Positions 37,252 to 45,715 of a stretch of DNA of 49,738 bases are shown piece by piece; position 1 is the first letter of the stretch; the number at the start of each line of letters is the position of its first letter. The position numbers and the translations under genes were made by a program. Source of the stretch: an uncultured Rhodospirillales bacterium (GTDB taxonomy: Bacteria; Pseudomonadota; Alphaproteobacteria; Acetobacterales; Acetobacteraceae); contig CAIMWH010000037.1 of NCBI GenBank assembly GCA_903845065.1, forward strand, positions 1 to 49,738. Direction: 5' to 3'. A model generated the notes under the pieces. The model had not been told where the DNA came from and made no database searches. It saw nothing but the letters and a program-made list of their open reading frames with translations.

Positions 37252-38898
37252 TCAGGGATACCAGATGGACGCCTCGGAGAGTTGCGGCAAGCGGGGCTGC
37301 TTGGGTTTCGGCGCCGCACACCCGGTGGCATCCCGCTTCAGCACCCGCAGCCCGTCAAACGCCGCGATCTGATGATAGCGCGACCAGGCGGTGGCGAACT
37401 CGGCGTCCGACGCGATCAGCACGCTGACGTAGTTGATCCCCTCCCGCGTATCCACCACCGCAAGATCCGGGCAATTGGCGATGAAATCCTTCGCCACCCA
37501 GCGCCGGATCGGCCATTCCTTGGGTGCGGCGCCATCCTGCCGCGCCCGCCAGATCTCGCCCTTCAGCGCCCACATCGAGTCGAACCGGCTCGCCCACGTT
37601 ACCCCGGTGTTGTTCACCACCGGGAAACCGAGCGCGATCCACTCCGAAAACGCGATGTAGGTCTTGGCGTGCTCCTTGCGGATCAACCGTTCGAGCTTCA
37701 CCTCGGTGGAGAGCGCCGGCTCCACCGCCGCCTCCACCCACGGCCGCAGCCGCTCGTAATCGGCGAACGCGAACAACGTCAGCGCCCCCAGCACCAGCGG
37801 CACCGGCGCCAGCCGCGCCAGATGCGCCCGCTTCACGCCGCTCATCACATTGCGCACCGCCTCATCCAGCCGCGGCGGCAGCACGGCGGCAATCCACAGG
37901 AACAGCGCCAGCACCGTCGCCGCCGTCGCCGGCAGCCGGTGGTAGAACCAGTTCTTGCCCTGCAACACGAACACGATCGTCGCCGCCACCGCGAACGCGG
38001 TCAGCCCCAGCAGCAAATGCCGCTTGAACGGCGAACGGCGCGCCAGCGTGGTATTGCTTGACCAGCACAGCAGGATAATCACCGCCTGGCCGAAAATCAG
38101 CCGCGAGCTTTGCAGCAGGATTTCCCAGCACGGCGTATCCGTCCCGCCATACAGCGCGAATGCCAGCGGCACCGCCTTCTCCAGGAACGCCGGCACGAAC
38201 AAAATCACCGACAGCCCATAAAGCCCGGCCGCCGCAAACGCGGCGATCGGCGCCGCCCGCAACACCCGATGCCCGCGCAGCGCCGCCACCAGTTCAATCG
38301 CCACGATGGCCAGCAGGTACGACGGCTTCAACGCGCACCCAAGCCCGGCCAGGATACCTGCCAGCGTGCCGGTGATGCGCGGCTCGGCCTCGCCATCCAG
38401 TTCGCGCGCGTAGAGACAGATATAAGGCAGGCACGCTGCGATCAGCAGATGCTCGCGCTGCCCGAACTCGATGCCAGGCAAACCCAGCAGCAGGCTGGCG
38501 ATGGCCGCGAATACCGGAATTTTGGAGGTGAAGATATTCGCCCGCCCCTCCAGCAACGCCGCGGACCAATAGGCGGCCCCCAGCAGCAGCGCGGTAAAGA
38601 ACGGGATCGCCACCAGCTTCGGCGCCACATTCAGCGCCGCCGCCGTCCACGCCGGGATCGCATACAGCCACACGATCAGCGGCGGATTGACCTCCACGAG
38701 GTCCTCATACAGCCGCTGCCCCTCCAGCCACTTGCGCGCCACATACAGCAGCCACGCCACATCGTCCTTCAGCGGCGAGCGGATCGCAGTCGTCAGCACC
38801 ACAGCACCCACCAGCGCCAGCACCGACAATGCGACGGCATTGGCAAGGCCATTCCTGGGCAGTCGAAAACGCGGGACGTGAAGGGTGCGCGCGGTCAT
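37252..38898 (-). CDS. polytopic membrane protein, GT-C glycosyltransferase-like
   Basis: 548 residues, roughly ten to twelve helices followed by a soluble C-terminal domain of about 170 residues. The first loop has the GT-C style acidic pair (Asp45, Asp46 in SPLKDDVAWLLYV) and the ARKWLEGQRLYEDLVEVNPPL pattern at about 54-74, which resembles the GT39/GT83 and related mannosyl/arabinosyl transferase families that use polyprenyl-linked sugar donors. No gene for lipid-sugar or surface polysaccharide synthesis is nearby, so acceptor and donor are unknown. Family-level call only. Confidence 0.7.
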   Translation of the reverse strand: MTARTLHVPRFRLPRNGLANAVALSVLALVGAVVLTTAIRSPLKDDVAWLLYVARKWLEGQRLYEDLVEVNPPLIVWLYAIPAWTAAALNVAPKLVAIPFFTALLLGAAYWSAALLEGRANIFTSKIPVFAAIASLLLGLPGIEFGQREHLLIAACLPYICLYARELDGEAEPRITGTLAGILAGLGCALKPSYLLAIVAIELVAALRGHRVLRAAPIAAFAAAGLYGLSVILFVPAFLEKAVPLAFALYGGTDTPCWEILLQSSRLIFGQAVIILLCWSSNTTLARRSPFKRHLLLGLTAFAVAATIVFVLQGKNWFYHRLPATAATVLALFLWIAAVLPPRLDEAVRNVMSGVKRAHLARLAPVPLVLGALTLFAFADYERLRPWVEAAVEPALSTEVKLERLIRKEHAKTYIAFSEWIALGFPVVNNTGVTWASRFDSMWALKGEIWRARQDGAAPKEWPIRRWVAKDFIANCPDLAVVDTREGINYVSVLIASDAEFATAWSRYHQIAAFDGLRVLKRDATGCAAPKPKQPRLPQLSEASIWYP

Positions 38899-39155
38899 GC
38901 CGGGTGGGCGATCCTGTGATACGCGATCTGAGGATAGGGTCGAGTGCGGTTCGACGGCTTGGGCAAGGCAATCAGCTCAGGGTAGACCATCACGCGCCCT
39001 GTTGTGTTACGCCAAAGTGAAGGCGTGCGCCAAGGTCCGCTGATGTTACGATTTGTACCACGCCGCATGGCTGCCCCGTCGGAGAGTTGGTACCCTCAAC
39101 AAGGCGCGCGCCATGCGGCGGCATTGGCGCCGGATTGCGGCCGAATCGGGGCGCC
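38899..39155. other. 257-bp intergenic region
   Basis: Lies between the carboxypeptidase stop and the GT-C-like gene start. It holds the upstream region of the latter. I see no convincing small gene, dyad or repeat in it. Confidence 0.5.
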
Positions 39156-40283
39156 TCAGCGCAACGTCGCCAGCAGCCCCGCCATCAGCCGCCCGCGCCA
39201 CACCAGGCTCTCCAGCGTGATGAACTCCTCCAGCGTATGCCCGCCGCCGCCCTGCACGCCCAACCCGTCCAGCGTGGTGATCCCCATCGCCCCGGTAAAA
39301 TTCCCGTCCGACCCGCCTCCGGAAGATTGGTGCGGCAGCGCATATCCCAGCGACTTCGCAATCCCCGCCGCATGGGCATGCAACGCCAACCCCTTCGCAT
39401 CCGGCTCCCACACCGGCCGCGTCACCCCGCGCGTCACCTTGAACTGCACATCGTTCCCGGTCGGCCGCAGCGCCAGCATCGCCTCCACCCCGCGATCGAG
39501 GTCATCCTGCCGCTTGGCCATCGACAGCGCCTCCCCGGTGCAGGTGGTCGTCACGCAATTCACCCACTGCCCGCCATGGATCACGCCCACCGAAAACGTG
39601 CAGTCCTCCGTCGTCATGTCCTCGATATTGATCAACTGCCGCGCCATCTCGCGGATCGCCGAACGCCCATCCGCCAGCCGCGCCCCGGCATGGCTCGGCT
39701 TGCCCGTCGCCTCCAGGTTGAAGCGCGCGATGGCATAGCGCCCGGTGGTCACCCCGCCATCCGGCCGCCCCGGCTCCGGCACCAGCACATACTTGTGCCG
39801 CGCCGCCTCCGCCTCGATCAGGTCCCGCGTCGAGGGCGAACCCACCTCCTCGTCCGAGGTGAACAGCACCGTCACCGGCAGCCCCGTCGCGATCCCCGCT
39901 CGCGCCAACTGCCGGATGGCTTCGAGGCACAAGTAGTTGCCGCCCTTCATGTCATAGATGCCCGGCCCGTAGCAGCGATCCCCCACCCGATTGAACGGCA
40001 TCGGCGTCAGCGTCCCGATCGGATGTACCGTATCCATGTGCCCCATCACCAGGATGCCAGGCTCGCGCGAGGGATGCGGAAACCGCGCCCGCACGCAATC
40101 GCCAAACCCCATCCGCCCGGCGATCCGCTCCACCTGCGCCCCCATGATCGCCAGGTCCCGCCCCACCAGGTCCATCATCCGATTGACGGCGGCGGCATCG
40201 AACGTCGGCGACTCGCACTCCACCCAGGGCCGCAGCCCGGCCAGCATGGTCTCGGCGTCGAAGGGGAGGGCGGTCGGGTCCAT
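39156..40283 (-). CDS. M20 family carboxypeptidase, glutamate carboxypeptidase (CPG2)-like
   Basis: 375 residues. Zinc-site motifs: MGHMDTVHPIG with His82 and Asp84, YDMKGG with bridging Asp111, SDEEVGS with Glu145/Glu146, and a late His in GGGGHTLEEF. The short M20A layout with HMDTV and the KGG after the bridging Asp matches carboxypeptidase G2-like enzymes, which remove C-terminal glutamate from folates or N-acyl amino acids. No signal peptide. It lies 59 bp downstream of livF on the same strand and is probably part of that unit, so the LIV transporter may import its substrate. Unrelated in detail to the M20 dipeptidase at the start of the window. Confidence 0.9.
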   Translation of the reverse strand: MDPTALPFDAETMLAGLRPWVECESPTFDAAAVNRMMDLVGRDLAIMGAQVERIAGRMGFGDCVRARFPHPSREPGILVMGHMDTVHPIGTLTPMPFNRVGDRCYGPGIYDMKGGNYLCLEAIRQLARAGIATGLPVTVLFTSDEEVGSPSTRDLIEAEAARHKYVLVPEPGRPDGGVTTGRYAIARFNLEATGKPSHAGARLADGRSAIREMARQLINIEDMTTEDCTFSVGVIHGGQWVNCVTTTCTGEALSMAKRQDDLDRGVEAMLALRPTGNDVQFKVTRGVTRPVWEPDAKGLALHAHAAGIAKSLGYALPHQSSGGGSDGNFTGAMGITTLDGLGVQGGGGHTLEEFITLESLVWRGRLMAGLLATLR

Positions 40284-40342
40284 GGTCGAGGCTCCTATGG
40301 CAGGAATAAAATGGCGGCCAACCTTGCTGCCTGCGCCGTGGT

Positions 40343-41047
40343 TCAGGCAAGGCCCAGGTAGGCCGATTTCAACCGCGGATCATCCGTCAGCGCCCCCGCC
40401 GCCCCCGCCAGCGCCACCGCGCCATGCTCCACCACATACGCCCGGTGCGCGATGGCCAGCGACTGCACCACGTTCTGCTCCACCAGCAGGATCGACAGCC
40501 CCTCGCCATGCAGCCGCGCGATCAGGGTGAACAACTCCTCGGTCAACAACGGTGACAACCCCAGCGAAGGTTCATCGAGGATCAGCAACCGCGGCTCCGC
40601 CATCAACCCGCGCCCGATCGCCAGCATCTGCTGCTCGCCACCGCTCATCGAACCCGCCAACTGCCCCAGCCGCTCGGCCAGGCGCGGGAAAATATCCAGC
40701 ACCCGCGCCAGATTGCGCGCCCGATGCGCCCGCCCGCGCAGATACGCCCCCAGCAACAAATTATCCCGCACGGTCAGGTTGGGGAAAATCTTCCGCCCCT
40801 CCGGCACATGGATCAGCCCGGCCCGCACAATCGCATCATGCCCCGCCGCGGTAATATCCCGCCCCTCGAACACAATCCGCCCCGACGTCGGCCGGATCAG
40901 CCCCGACAGCGCCCGGTTGAGCGTGGTCTTCCCCGCCCCATTGGCCCCCAGCACCGCTACGATCTCGCCGGCCGCAACTGCAAGCGCTATCCCATGCAGC
41001 ACCGCGAACGGCCCATACCCCGCGTGCAGGTCCACCACCTCAAGCAT
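40343..41047 (-). CDS. livF: branched-chain amino acid-type ABC transporter ATP-binding protein LivF
   Basis: 234 residues. Walker A GANGAGKT at 34-41, signature MSGGEQQ, Walker B ILDEPSLGL, and the LivF style start LEVVDLHAGYGPFAVLHGI in short. Overlaps livG by 8 bp at its start. One of two ATPases powering the LIV-type importer encoded upstream. Such transporters also move amides, urea and aromatic acids, so leucine should not be assumed. Confidence 0.94.
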   Translation of the reverse strand: MLEVVDLHAGYGPFAVLHGIALAVAAGEIVAVLGANGAGKTTLNRALSGLIRPTSGRIVFEGRDITAAGHDAIVRAGLIHVPEGRKIFPNLTVRDNLLLGAYLRGRAHRARNLARVLDIFPRLAERLGQLAGSMSGGEQQMLAIGRGLMAEPRLLILDEPSLGLSPLLTEELFTLIARLHGEGLSILLVEQNVVQSLAIAHRAYVVEHGAVALAGAAGALTDDPRLKSAYLGLA

Positions 41048-41774
41048 GGGTCGCCATCCGCGCCGCCGCGCCCCGCCCGAGATACGCCTCGATCACCGCC
41101 TGGTCGTTGGCAATCGCCCGCGGCGTCCCCTCGGCGATCAACGCCCCCTGCGCCAGCACATACACATGGTCCGCCAGCGCCGCGATCGCCTGCATGATGT
41201 GCTCGATCAGCAGAATGGTGACCCCGCTCGCCCGGATCGCCTGGATCATGCTGACGATATCAGCGATCTCCGCCGGATTAAGCCCCGCCATCACCTCGTC
41301 GAGCAGCAACAACTTCGGCCGCGTCGCCAACGCCCGCGCCACCTCCAGCCGCTTGCGCCCCGCCACCGTCAACGCCGAAGCCGGCCGATCCAGCATCGCC
41401 CCCAGCCCCAGCGTCTCGCCCACCTGCCGCGCCTGCGCCGTCGCCGCCCCGGTATCAGCGGTGCGCAAATAGGCCCCGACGCGAATGTTCTCCATCACCG
41501 AAAGCCCGGCGAACGGCTGGGTGATCTGAAACGTCCGCACCATCCCCGCCTCGGCAATCCGGTCCGGCCGCATCCCGGTCACGTCCCGCCCCTCCAGCAC
41601 CACCGTCCCCGCATCGGGCCGAATAAACCCCGCGATCATCGCGAACGTCGTCGTCTTGCCCGCCCCGTTCGGCCCAATCAGCGCCGTAATCGCCCCCGCC
41701 GGCACATCGATGCTCACATCGCGTACCGCATGCAGCCCGCCGAACCGCTTGGACAACCCGCGCACCTCAAGCAC
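41040..41774 (-). CDS. livG: branched-chain amino acid-type ABC transporter ATP-binding protein LivG
   Basis: 244 residues. Walker A GPNGAGKT at 34-41, Walker B LLLLDEVMAGLN. The signature region reads LTVAGRKRLEVARAL, a divergence from LSGGQ that is usual in the LivG group. GTG start at 41774; overlaps livM by 8 bp and livF by 8 bp. Partner ATPase of LivF. Confidence 0.93.
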   Translation of the reverse strand: MLEVRGLSKRFGGLHAVRDVSIDVPAGAITALIGPNGAGKTTTFAMIAGFIRPDAGTVVLEGRDVTGMRPDRIAEAGMVRTFQITQPFAGLSVMENIRVGAYLRTADTGAATAQARQVGETLGLGAMLDRPASALTVAGRKRLEVARALATRPKLLLLDEVMAGLNPAEIADIVSMIQAIRASGVTILLIEHIMQAIAALADHVYVLAQGALIAEGTPRAIANDQAVIEAYLGRGAAARMATHA

Positions 41775-42690
41775 GACGCAACCGCTCCCAAAGCCCCGCC
41801 ATCCCCTGCGGCAACACCCCGATAATCACCAGCAGCACCACCCCGTACAGCATCGGCGCAAACCCCGGCGTGCTGATGAAACTGCGCGAGACATCGGCCA
41901 CGATATGCAGCGCCACCGCCCCCAGGATCGGCCCCCACACCGTCCCCGCGCCGCCGATCATCGCCACCAGCAACATCTCCACGCTGCGCTCGGAGCCGAA
42001 CGCGATGGTCGGGTCGATATAAAGGTACGTCTGGGTGTAAACCACGCCGGCCAACGCGGTCAGCCCGCCCGAAAGCGCCAGCGCCAGCGTCTTGGTCCGC
42101 ACCAGGTCCACCCCCAGCGCCTGCGCCGCATCCTCGTTCTCCCGCAGCGCCGCCAACCGCGCCCCGAACCGGCTCCGCCGCAGCCACGCCGCGCACAACG
42201 TCGCCAGCACCAGCAGCCCCAGCACCACTGCATACGTCGCCCGCCGGTCGGCGAACTGGAAATTCCCCACCCCCATCCCGAGCGGAATATTGATCCCCAG
42301 CCCACCCCGGGTGAAATCGAGGCTGTTGGACAAAATGCGAAACACCTCGGCAAACGCCAGCGTCACCAGCGCGAAATACGAGCCGCGCAACCCCGCCCGG
42401 AACGAAGCCGCCCCGATCGCCGCCCCCACCAGCCCCCCCGCCACGAAACCGACGGGCAACCCCAGCCACGGGTTCAACCCATACCGCGTCTGCAATATCG
42501 CCACCGCATAGGCCCCGGTGCCGAAAAACACCGCATGGCCAAAACTGGTCAGCCCGCCAAACCCGCCCGAGATATTCCAGCACTGCCCGATAAACGCCGA
42601 AAACGCCGTCAGCATGGCGATATTCACCATCGACTGCGACGGCAGCGCAAACGGCACCAGCGCCAGCACAACGAGCGCCACGGCCTTCAT
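41767..42690 (-). CDS. livM: branched-chain amino acid-type ABC transporter permease LivM
   Basis: 307 residues, about eight to ten helices, with the LivM hallmarks GGFGGLTSFGHAVFFG near 42-57 and the EAA-like loop RENEDAAQALGVD near 183-195. The ATG at 42690 overlaps the livH stop by 4 bp; the frame is open further upstream but that stretch lies inside livH. Inner-membrane channel subunit. Confidence 0.93.
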   Translation of the reverse strand: MKAVALVVLALVPFALPSQSMVNIAMLTAFSAFIGQCWNISGGFGGLTSFGHAVFFGTGAYAVAILQTRYGLNPWLGLPVGFVAGGLVGAAIGAASFRAGLRGSYFALVTLAFAEVFRILSNSLDFTRGGLGINIPLGMGVGNFQFADRRATYAVVLGLLVLATLCAAWLRRSRFGARLAALRENEDAAQALGVDLVRTKTLALALSGGLTALAGVVYTQTYLYIDPTIAFGSERSVEMLLVAMIGGAGTVWGPILGAVALHIVADVSRSFISTPGFAPMLYGVVLLVIIGVLPQGMAGLWERLRRA

Positions 42691-43553
42691 CGCGTCGCCC
42701 CGAACAACCCGGTCGGCCGCAACAGCAGCACCGCGATGAACACCAGGCTGATCCCGATCGGCCCCAGCGACTCCCCCAGGAACAAACCCCCCAGGCTCTC
42801 CGTCACCCCGATCAAAATCCCCCCCACTACGGCGCCCGGGAAACTCCCCATCCCCCCCAGCACCACGATGGTAAACGCCACCAGCACGAACACATTGCCC
42901 ACATGCGGCGACACAAAAAACGACGGCAGCAGCAAACACGCCGCCGCCCCCAGGCACGCAATCCCGATCCCATACGCCAGCGCGAAAATCCGGTCCGGGC
43001 GAATCCCCATCAGCCGCGCCCCCTCCGGCTCCTTCGCCACCGCCCGGATCGCCCGCCCGGTATCCGTCAGCGCCATGAACGCCCACAACAACCCGGCGAT
43101 CGCCAGCGAAGCGCCAAACGCAATCACCTTCGGCACCGACAGCAGCAGCGGCCCCACTTCCCACATCGCAAACGTCAGGTCGGTCTCGATCTGCCGCGTA
43201 TCGCCCCCGAACATCGCCAGGAACGCGTTATCCAGCACCACCGCCACCCCCAGCGTCGCCAGCAGGATCGCCCGATCCTCGCCCCGCGAAACCCGCCCGA
43301 TGACAAACCGGTAGAGCCCCCAGCCCACCCCGAACATCCCCGCCGCCACCACCGGCAGCGCCGCATACGGCGACAGCCCCACCTTCTCCGCCAGCAGCCA
43401 GGCCGCAAACATCGCCACCATCAGCAGCGAGCCATGGGCGAAATTCACGATATGCAGCACGCCATAAATCAGCGTGAGCCCCAGCGCCACCAGCGCATAA
43501 ACCCCGCCAATCAAAATCCCATTGATCAGCGCCGCCAGAAATATATCCGTCAC
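42687..43553 (-). CDS. livH: branched-chain amino acid-type ABC transporter permease LivH
   Basis: 288 residues from a GTG at 43553 (reads VTDIFLAALINGILIGGVYAL in short), the standard LivH beginning. Helices with LTLIYGVLHIVNFAHG near 27-42 and the EAA-like AVAKEPEGARLMGI near 175-190. An upstream in-frame ATG at 43661 would add a Lys/Phe-rich tail that is only the translated AT-rich hairpin and is rejected. Separated from the binding-protein gene by that hairpin. Confidence 0.92.
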   Translation of the reverse strand: MTDIFLAALINGILIGGVYALVALGLTLIYGVLHIVNFAHGSLLMVAMFAAWLLAEKVGLSPYAALPVVAAGMFGVGWGLYRFVIGRVSRGEDRAILLATLGVAVVLDNAFLAMFGGDTRQIETDLTFAMWEVGPLLLSVPKVIAFGASLAIAGLLWAFMALTDTGRAIRAVAKEPEGARLMGIRPDRIFALAYGIGIACLGAAACLLLPSFFVSPHVGNVFVLVAFTIVVLGGMGSFPGAVVGGILIGVTESLGGLFLGESLGPIGISLVFIAVLLLRPTGLFGATR

Positions 43554-43591
43554 CACAAACCCTCGGTGCCCGCGCAGCACACCACGGACGA

Positions 43592-43657
43592 AAGTTTTTT
43601 GCTTCTTTTTCTCAAAAAAGAAGACCTTCTTTTCTGAAGAAAAGAAGCAAAAGACTT
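43592..43657. repeat. AT-rich 32-bp imperfect inverted repeat between LIV binding protein and livH
   Basis: Arms 43592-43623 and 43626-43657 match at 28 of 32 positions with a two-base centre, so the RNA would form a long purine/pyrimidine-tract hairpin (TTTTGCTTCTTTT against AAAAGAAGCAAAA). It is far richer in A/T than anything else in the window. It lies 20 bp after the binding-protein stop and about 40 bp before the livH start, in the right place for a partial terminator or processing site. Similar AT-rich hairpins are, as far as I recall, scattered through related genomes. Confidence 0.75.
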
Positions 43658-43677
43658 CCATCCATGCCTGTGAACGC

Positions 43678-44883
43678 TCAGGCCTTCGGGCGCGGGAACA
43701 CTGCCTTCGCGTCGGCGTAGGCGGTCGGCCAGATCACCTTCATGTCGCCCTGCTGGATCTGCAACGCCACCGGATGGCTGCCGCTGTTCTGCCCATCGGT
43801 GAACTTCGTCGGCCCATACGGCATGAAATGGTCGGACAGCGTGGACGCATTCAGCGCCGCGATCGCCTTCTCCTTGTCCGCGCTCCCCGCCCGCTCCCAC
43901 GCATCGGCCAGCAGCTTCACCGCGAAATACCCGAACGGATGCTCCCACGAATAGAACCCGCTCGCTGCTTCCACCCGCTTGCGGAACGCCACCGAGCGCG
44001 GGTCCTTCGGGTTATGCCAATGATTGAAGTCGATCATGTTCTCCGCCACCGTCGGCGCTTCCTTGGCGAACTTCAGGTTGAACCCGCCGCCCGAGATCGA
44101 ATACGTCGACACCAGTTCCACCCGCTGCTGCACCAGCGTGCGCGCCAGCAGCACATACTCGTTCTCGTAGTTCGAGATCAGCACGATATCCGGCTTCTCG
44201 GCCTTGATCCGCAGCACGATGTTGGTGAAATCCCGCGTCGGCGTGGCGTGCGGCAGCATCGCCTTCACCTCGATGCCGATCTTGGGCAGCATCGCCGCCT
44301 GCAGCTTCACCGAGTTGGTGCCGAACTCGCTGTCCTCATGCACGATCACCGCGGTCTTCGCCGGGCTGCCCGCCGCTTTGTTGAGCGCATCGAGCGCCGC
44401 CATCGCATCCGCCGTCGCGGTCGAGTTGTTGGGGAAGAAGCGGAAGGTGTTCTTCAACCCGCGCGTGGTGATGGCGTCCGCGATGCCGCTGTCGATGGAG
44501 AACGGGATGTTGTATTTCGCCGCCGCCTGCGTGGCGGCCAGCCCCAGCGCGGAGGCAAAGCACCCGGTAAACCCGGCCGCCCCCGCCTCGGCCATCTGAT
44601 CCACCAGCTGCGTCGCGATCTCCGGCCGCCCCTGAGCATCGCCCAGCAGCGCCTCCAGCTTCGCCCCGCCCATCGACTTGATGCCGCCGGCGGCATTGAT
44701 GTCCTCGATCGCCAACTGCCCGCCCATCCGGCAGCGCCCGCCCGCGCCCGCCAGCGCCCCGGTCACCGGGTGGATCAGCCCGATCTTGATCGGTGCGGCC
44801 TGCGCGCCACCGATCGCCGGCATCGCAAGGGTGGCAGCACCGGCAAGGGCGCCGCGGCGGGTCAGGCGGGTGAATGTCGACAT
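43678..44883 (-). CDS. branched-chain amino acid-type ABC substrate-binding protein
   Basis: 401 residues from the ATG at 44883, behind a GGGGAGA site. Tat-like leader (TRLTRRGALAGAATLAMP) with cleavage near residue 29, then KIGLIHPVTGALAGAGG, the standard opening of LivK/AmiC-type binding proteins (Peripla_BP_6). The mature body keeps both lobes. An upstream frame extension to 45225 is not protein-like. It feeds LivHMGF. Ligand not identifiable; a neighbouring carboxypeptidase hints at acyl-amino acids or amides. Confidence 0.92.
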   Translation of the reverse strand: MSTFTRLTRRGALAGAATLAMPAIGGAQAAPIKIGLIHPVTGALAGAGGRCRMGGQLAIEDINAAGGIKSMGGAKLEALLGDAQGRPEIATQLVDQMAEAGAAGFTGCFASALGLAATQAAAKYNIPFSIDSGIADAITTRGLKNTFRFFPNNSTATADAMAALDALNKAAGSPAKTAVIVHEDSEFGTNSVKLQAAMLPKIGIEVKAMLPHATPTRDFTNIVLRIKAEKPDIVLISNYENEYVLLARTLVQQRVELVSTYSISGGGFNLKFAKEAPTVAENMIDFNHWHNPKDPRSVAFRKRVEAASGFYSWEHPFGYFAVKLLADAWERAGSADKEKAIAALNASTLSDHFMPYGPTKFTDGQNSGSHPVALQIQQGDMKVIWPTAYADAKAVFPRPKA

Positions 44884-44987
44884 CGAAGTCTCCCCAGGGT
44901 CTGTCAAAAGATCGGCTGCTGATCCGGCGCGCATATTACACATCCGCGCGGCTTTGCATCCCCGGTTCGCCATGCGATTTTCCGCCA

Positions 44988-45631
44988 ATGACATATTGGC
45001 AGCACTTTCATGACGCCCCGGCCACCGCCCGGCCGTGGCGCCTCTTCTACGACGCCGAAATGCCGGACGGCCGATTCCTCGCCTGCCCATCCGGGATCTC
45101 GGCGCCACCGCCATCGCCGGCATGATCGCCAACCAGGCCAGCTTCATCGTCACCGATCGCCTCTCCGCCTGGATCGCCGAGCGCGCCGCCGCCCTCGCGC
45201 CCGAAATCGTGGTCGCCCTGCCCACCCTCGGCCACGTCTACGGCATCGGCGTCGCCCGCGCCCTCGGCCACCCCAACTGGGCCGCCCTCGGCACCTCGCG
45301 CAAACTCTGGTACGACGAAGCCCTCTCGGTGCCGCTCTCCTCCATCACCTCCCCCGCCGGCGGCCGCCGCCTCTGGCTCGACCCCCGCATTCTCGACCGC
45401 CTCATCGGCCGCCGCGTCCTCCTCGTCGATGACGTCATCAGCACCGGCACCTCCGCCCGCGCCGGCCTCGCCGTCCTCGCCGCCGCCGGCATCACCCCCG
45501 TCGGCTTTGCCGTCGCCATGGAACAGACCCAGCGCTGGCGGACCGAATGGCCCGCCGCCATCCCGGTCGTCTCGGCCTTCCGCACCCCGCTGTTTCACCG
45601 TGACGGCGAAGGCTGGATCGAGACCCCCTGA
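44988..45631 (+). pseudogene. phosphoribosyltransferase gene with apparent one-base frameshift
   Basis: The PRPP-binding signature VLLVDDVISTGTSARAGL (short form of a type I phosphoribosyltransferase) is intact near the C-terminus. The natural start is the ATG at 44988 (MTYWQHFHDAP...WRLFYDAEMPDGRFL), but this frame runs out of sense at about 45080, where homologous sense continues in another frame as LPIRDLGATAIAGMIANQA. Restoring one base (CTC|GCC to CTCCGCC between 45080 and 45081) joins both parts into 214 residues. Either a real frameshift or a base-calling error in a C-run. An ATG at 45035 gives an uninterrupted 198-residue frame, but with a non-sense N-terminus. Confidence 0.75.
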
Positions 45632-45715
45632 ACATCGCCCGCAAACGGCAACAACCCGCCAAGCGGTCTTGCCGCCCCGGAATCGTCGCCCCATAGTCGC
45701 CGCAACGAGGTGAGT

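Noticed and set aside
43554-43661. N-terminal extension of LivH to an ATG at 43661
   Set aside because: The extra residues are Lys/Phe runs encoded by the AT-rich inverted repeat; LivH homology begins at the GTG at 43553.
44875-44884. ATGTCGACAT palindrome as a third GntR site
   Set aside because: It is the start codon region (Met-Ser-Thr) of the LIV binding protein and lacks the CTATTG flank and the spaced TTGAC.
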